Assembly (NCBI GenBank): GCA_034509735.1
Contig: JACGWO010000002.1
Span: 41,161,855-41,225,854 of the forward strand
Reading direction: 5' to 3'
DNA from: Sesamum alatum
Taxonomy: Eukaryota > Streptophyta > Magnoliopsida > Lamiales > Pedaliaceae
DNA length: 64,000 bases
Below the pieces are notes generated by a model. That model saw only the letters and a list, made by a program, of their open reading frames with translations. It was not told the DNA's origin and ran no database searches. Both the position numbers and the translations under genes were made by a program. How positions within the stretch are numbered: the stretch's first letter is position 1; every line of letters begins with the position of its first letter. Positions 59,801-64,000 of the stretch are shown piece after piece.

Positions 59801-61220
59801 AAGTCTCCAGGTTAGTAACATCATAACCCCCAATAAAGAATGGGATTTGAGCATGGTAGAACAATATTTACCACAATTCATCATATAAAAAATAAAGTCT
59901 CTACCGATTTCTATAAGAAACCATCCAGACCACATTATGTGGAATTGGGAAAAAATTGGAAAATTCTCCATCAAAACGGCCTATACTTGGCTACTTCAGT
60001 TAAAATCTTTATCTCAAAACCCTCCCCTCCCATGGGGTATCCTTCGTAATATCCCTGTTATTCCTAAAGTTAAATTTTTTATATGGCTCCTAGAACATGA
60101 AAGCATTCCAACATCAAGTTTCCTTTTCAACAGATTTAAAATCCCTTCAGCAATTTGCTCTCTTTGAAAGACCTTCGTTGAAGACATTGATCATATCTTT
60201 AACAAATGTAAATTTTTGTCAGGTATATCACGCAGGTGTATACCAGAAATTCAAGAATTGCATAACACTAATATTCTTTTAATCCTCCAAAAACTTCAAC
60301 ATAATTCTTTTAAACAAGCTTTAATTGCCAATGCCCTTTGGATTATATGGACTAATAGAAATAAGGCTATTTTTCAGAATGCATCCATAAATCTATATAA
60401 CATGTGGAGACAGGCTAAATCAATAACTCATGAAAAGTCAAGACGGCTATGATTGCTAGATAGTAGGTGCGAATGAAAAGCTGCAGCCTAACCTAGCAGG
60501 GCATCTAACTCCTAGCTTCTACGGAGGGAAGCCCCATGCTGACCGAAGCGACGATGGCTCCATACCGGATAAAACTACTTGGCAGAACTCAAAGGCGGAT
60601 TCTAACTCGGAATTCGCTTTCAGGTCAAGTATCCGGTTCATTCGTATAAACATAAGACTAAAGTTAAACATGCAATTCTTTGCAAATGGATACCGCCTCC
60701 ATTAGAATGGTTTAAGCTTAACATTGATGGATCATCACTTGGTAATCCAGGAAATGCAGGTTGTGGAGGAATATTACGTAACTCGGAAGGCGAATTTATT
60801 GCAACATTCTCAAAATATATAGGACATAATACTAATAATACTGCTGAACTTTGGGCACTGCGGGATGGACTATTATTAGCAAACAATAAAAATATTACTA
60901 AATTAATTATTAAAACCGATTCTCAAGTCCTACTTTCTCTTATTCGCAGGAAGGAACAAGCTCCGAGGGGGCTCATCCCTTTACTCAGGGACTGCTTGAA
61001 GACCTTAACTAAATTTAATTCAGTTAAGGCAATTTTTTGCTATAGGGAGGCAAACAGAGCAGCAGATATTTTGGCGCGAACTGCAGCAGGATCTTTAACG
61101 TCATATCAAATGTTTGAAGCTATGCCTACTTTTGCCGAAGAAATTGTTAGGACTGGTGTATCTTTTATTTCGATTAGGCATACAAACTCCCCTAATGTAA
61201 TCGGCTATGACTTATATTAA
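56342..61220 (+). pseudogene. Fourth LINE ORF2: extension, endonuclease, RT, zf-RVT, RNase H
   Basis: A 186-residue extension (PPTARIRNHLIPLRPNNFLV, VEQEREGFAREKELQF) precedes the endonuclease at 56900 (KILSWNCRGAARLEF; GDFNNIL; GHPFTWTNKRYG; SDHSPILIDL). A frameshift at about 57660-57720 leads to RT (57657-59411): GPNKSPGPNGLN, LDLEKAYDKISW, RQGDPLSPYIF, catalytic ILCYADDCLLF, then TAG for Trp at 59409-59411. zf-RVT (59580-60450) has further stops. RNase H at about 60660-61220 is intact in sequence: LNIDGSSLGNPGNAGCGG, NTAELWAL, KTDSQ, NRAADILA. A structured insert splits zf-RVT from RNase H. Confidence 0.88.
60470..60644 (+). other. Structured, GC-richer insert of unknown origin in LINE ORF2
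   Basis: About 175-190 bp with no counterpart in the homologous LINE at 15.8 kb, between zf-RVT and RNase H, introducing stops. Closed by CGAATGA (60470-60476) pairing with TCATTCG (60638-60644). ACCGGAT (60564-60570) pairs with ATCCGGT (60631-60637), and inside it ACTTG (60577-60581) pairs with CAAGT (60626-60630). GCAGGGC/GCCC-TGC and CTCC/GGAG form a second hairpin at about 60498-60541. An ANANNA-like ATAAAA lies between the hairpins and ACA just past the end, so an H/ACA-like RNA is conceivable but unproven. Could also be a small MITE. Confidence 0.5.
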
Positions 61221-61274
61221 ATATATATAAATATAAATTATGCTTTTGTTCAAAAAAAAAATGCTTGAGTACTT

Positions 61275-63430
61275 CTTCTATAATTTGAAAAAAGAAAATT
61301 TTGAAGAAAGGAATGTTGAAATTATAAAAAGATAATTATATTTACACCATCAAACGTATAGTCTATTTACACAAATCACCTCTATTTGTAAAAATGTACA
61401 CATACTCACCAGAAACATAATATTATTTACACAAGCGACCCTACTTTTTAGAAGATTATACTTACACCTGTCAAAATGTCAATATCATTATATAAATTAT
61501 CTTTGTTTTTTTGCTATCAGGATGGTTTTTATAATTATTCAAAAGACATGAATATTTTGTGTAAACAGACCATAGAACTAGGTGTAAATATAATTATTCC
61601 AATATAAAATTATGATATATGCATGGATAATTTTCTTGAATTAAAATTAAATGAAGAATTAAAGAAAGAGAGGACTACCCTCCATTTGTCACTATATCAC
61701 CTACTACATTATATATATTGACTTGGAATTAGCATTTTTCCCATACCCCTCAAAATTTCTTTTGTTGAGATCTTTCATAATCAATACACATATAACTACC
61801 TTTATATATATATACTCTCAAATATTTTATTATGAGATAACATTACATTTTATATTATAAATGTTCATATGGGGTTTATCACCTAAAGGTCATGATAAAT
61901 GCATTAAATGCCTCCAACTCTCTATTAACTAAAAAAACAAGTCAATACGAGTCTTTATATTCAGGTCGTTTTGATTTTACCCCGTCCAATTCAGACTTGA
62001 GTGTATGTGTATGAACTCATACTGATTATATGATCATTTCTAAATTTATAATTTATGAAAAGTCGTACAACTATATAAATCTTTAAATACTAGACCCTAT
62101 GTCCAGGTACAATTTTAGCTCCCTACTCTAGTTTTACGACCTCTAATGCTTCTCTTATATGATTTTATTGACTTAGACATCGAAGGGCTATAACCGAGTT
62201 TTTTATTGTAGTTCTTATGTTTTGTTATCTTTCTTGTCATGTATTAGGGGAATCAAGGCTAACCTAAGCTGATTTGGAACATGTGCTTACGGATCGGACA
62301 TGAGCGAATCTAACAATTCCATATACACATTACATGCATTGGGTAAGGCTCTCGTAAGATTTGTCATAATTATATATATCCTTTTAGAATTAATGGACGT
62401 CTAATAAATATCCCTAGACAATGAACTGTCACGATGCGGTATTTATTAGATAGTCATTAATTCCAGCGGCTATTCGTAATTTGAAAATTTTCAAACAATG
62501 AGGGGACATTTGTAGTATTATTGCAAATTTAAGGGGAGCCCATTATAATTTACCCTATATATATATATATATATATTACATGTATAAATTATTTCTTTAA
62601 ATACATTAATTGTATCAACTTTTACATCTAATAAATATAATATTTTCAATTTATAATAGAAAATCTTAACTACTTTTTCCGCAATTTATCAAGTCATGAT
62701 TTGAAACACATCATCAATCAAGATTCAAGACCATAATATCCTCTTGTTCATCAACTCATAAGTTCATTTATCTCCATGGGCACATTTCTTTTTATTATTT
62801 TTTTGGAATAAAAAAATCTTGTGAAGGGTTGGTAGAGAGTAGGTGGTGACTGTGATCAGTTTGGTGGTAGTACTACATAATTTATTTATTTTTTTCTGTG
62901 ATATACTTTTCCAGTTATCCTATATTTCTTCAATTTAAGTTCTAAATGTTACTTAAAAAAAAAGAAAGAAAGAAAATCATTCCCTATATTATAATTAATT
63001 GAGTATCGTCTAGAAATCATGGTTATTAATATTATTTACTAGGGCCAAACAAAATTGACGCGATAACTTAAATTTTGACGACGATTGATTAACAATGTCA
63101 TAATTGTTTCTATGATCCAATATTTTAACATGAGTAAAGTTTTGCCTCGTTAGCAAAAACAACATCTAATAGCTATTGTTCAATTGTAGTTAATTAATAT
63201 TCGCCATAATTTATTACTTTTCATTATGATAATTAATCATAATAAAAAATTATATTTATTCTGATGTTTACAGTTAACAATGTTTTGCTCACGTGATAAT
63301 ATTATGAGTTGTTGCCCTATGAATATTGATACATGGTCTATATATCTTAATGATAGTTTCTTATTGTTATTTTTGTATTTTTTATTTAAAAACGCTGATT
63401 ATATTTAATCATTAGTATGTAATATTTTTA
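61275..63430. other. AT-rich region, duplicate of the UGT downstream DNA, no gene
   Basis: Aligns with 10940-11645 and 22645-23740. Includes a partial palindromic MITE at about 61330-61600 and another at about 62345-62560 ending ATTATAATTTACCC. A (TA)n tract is at about 62557-62575. No exon recognised. Confidence 0.55.
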
Positions 63431-63439
63431 TAATATATA

Positions 63440-64000
63440 ATGAGTCACACTTACTATGAATAATATTGCAACGAAATGAATTCCGTAGCTAATGAGATGG
63501 ACTAACAATGGATATTTCGTAATAAATTAGGTATTAAAATTATCCAAAAAAAAAAATAGGTACATAAGCAACAAAATGGCTACAAATTCTGTAATTTCGT
63601 AGCTAATGAGATGGACTAACAATGAATATTTCGTAGCAAATTACATATTAAAAATATCCAAAGAAATGAGGTACATACGCAACGACTTAGCTACAAAGTT
63701 TTGCGTAGCAAGTAAGTTTGAAAAAAAAAAGTATAGAATATTTTAATTGACCAAATGAATTACGGAACTATCGTAGTTCTGAAAATGAAAATTGCTACGA
63801 AGTCTCATTTGCAGTGGAAACAAAAAAGGGCTATGAAATTTTCATCAAGATAGTAATGAAAACAATTCCAGAACTTCTATTTCTATAGGGACGGCATTGT
63901 TAGGAATTTTGGTAGAAAAAATTGCTACATAATTTTCGTAGCCATGGCGTTGGAAATTAATTACTACAAAATTTCCACTTCCATTGCATCAATAATGGCC
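63440..64000. mobile_element. CACTA-like repeat running off the window edge
   Basis: Repeated short motifs of the kind TTTCGTAGCTAATGAGATGG (near 63483 and 63596), GCTACGAAGT and GCAACGACTTAGCTAC resemble subterminal repeats of CACTA-type elements. No clear CACTAC terminus was found at the left, and the right end is outside the window. Confidence 0.4.

Larger units (their letters stand above)
55553..61259 (+). mobile_element. Fourth LINE, 5'-truncated, RNase H-containing
   Basis: 15-bp target repeats AATGCTTGAGTACTT (55538-55552 and 61260-61274) and a short poly-A tail (61252-61260). The uninterrupted site is in copy 1 of the segmental duplication at about 10920 (AATGCTTTAATACTTTTTCT). ORF1 starts downstream of where the zinc knuckle should be, so the 5' end is missing. 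ORF2 spans endonuclease to RNase H. Related to the LINE at 15-21 kb. Confidence 0.93.
53855..63430 (+). repeat. Segmental duplication, copy 2 (interrupted)
   Basis: Partner of 9610-23740. Interrupted by the fourth LINE (55553-61259) and a MITE (54948-55374). It holds the empty sites of the Helitron (about 62655) and of the family-A SINE (about 63010). An extra partial repeat of the UGT downstream sequence is at about 54600-54770, containing TTTCATCTATTTTCTCTAAA as at 54455. Confidence 0.8.

Noticed and set aside
60470..60650. Hammerhead ribozyme or tRNA in the structured LINE insert
   Set aside because: The hammerhead core motifs (CTGATGA and GAAAC) and a tRNA acceptor/anticodon layout are absent; only generic stems can be supported.

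Overview
This is nuclear DNA of a flowering plant. GT-AG introns split a glutathione peroxidase gene and a UDP-glycosyltransferase gene, and most of the window is plant-type transposable elements. The dirigent-like gene on the minus strand closely resembles, as far as I remember the family, pinoresinol-forming dirigent proteins of Forsythia and relatives. That suggests an asterid eudicot, possibly Lamiales; this is inference, not a species call.

Layout. 1-1.08 kb: AT-rich, no gene. 1.3-4.3 kb (+): six-exon phospholipid-hydroperoxide glutathione peroxidase with an N-terminal membrane anchor. 5.7-6.64 kb: two palindromic MITEs, the second ending about 70 bp before the next TATA box. 6.76-9.95 kb (+): two-exon UGT83A1-like glycosyltransferase with a 1.78-kb intron full of MITEs. 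11.65-22.64 kb: an 11-kb Helitron with three 5'-terminus copies and one 3' hairpin end, containing a twin-primed (half-inverted) LINE at 15.18-21.45 kb. 22.6-26.6 kb: AT-rich, SINE and MITEs. 26.59-32.36 kb (-): a GC-rich, full-length, mutated LINE of a second type. 33.87-49.6 kb (-): a third LINE whose ORF1 is interrupted twice, by a complete 5.07-kb Copia LTR retrotransposon (39.14-44.21 kb, +) and, 84 bp away, by a 5.05-kb CACTA transposon (44.29-49.34 kb) with remnants of TNP2 transposase. 51.33-51.90 kb (-): dirigent gene with one 1-base frameshift. 53.85-54.37 kb: UGT pseudogene fragment. 55.55-61.26 kb (+): fourth LINE, 5'-truncated, with an unexplained, strongly self-complementary insert at 60.47-60.64 kb. 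61.3-64 kb: no gene; a CACTA-like repeat may run off the right edge.

History readable from the sequence. The 3' end of the UGT gene and its downstream DNA (about 9.6-23.7 kb) is duplicated in direct orientation at 53.85-63.4 kb. Each copy carries insertions the other lacks, so the copies provide empty sites for the Helitron, one SINE and the fourth LINE. Only the peroxidase and UGT genes look functional; the dirigent gene is one base from intact. No operons, CRISPR arrays or clear tRNA genes were seen. The most unusual signals are a conserved extension ahead of the endonuclease domain of LINE ORF2, always in the +1 frame relative to ORF1 in three divergent copies, and the structured insert in the fourth LINE.
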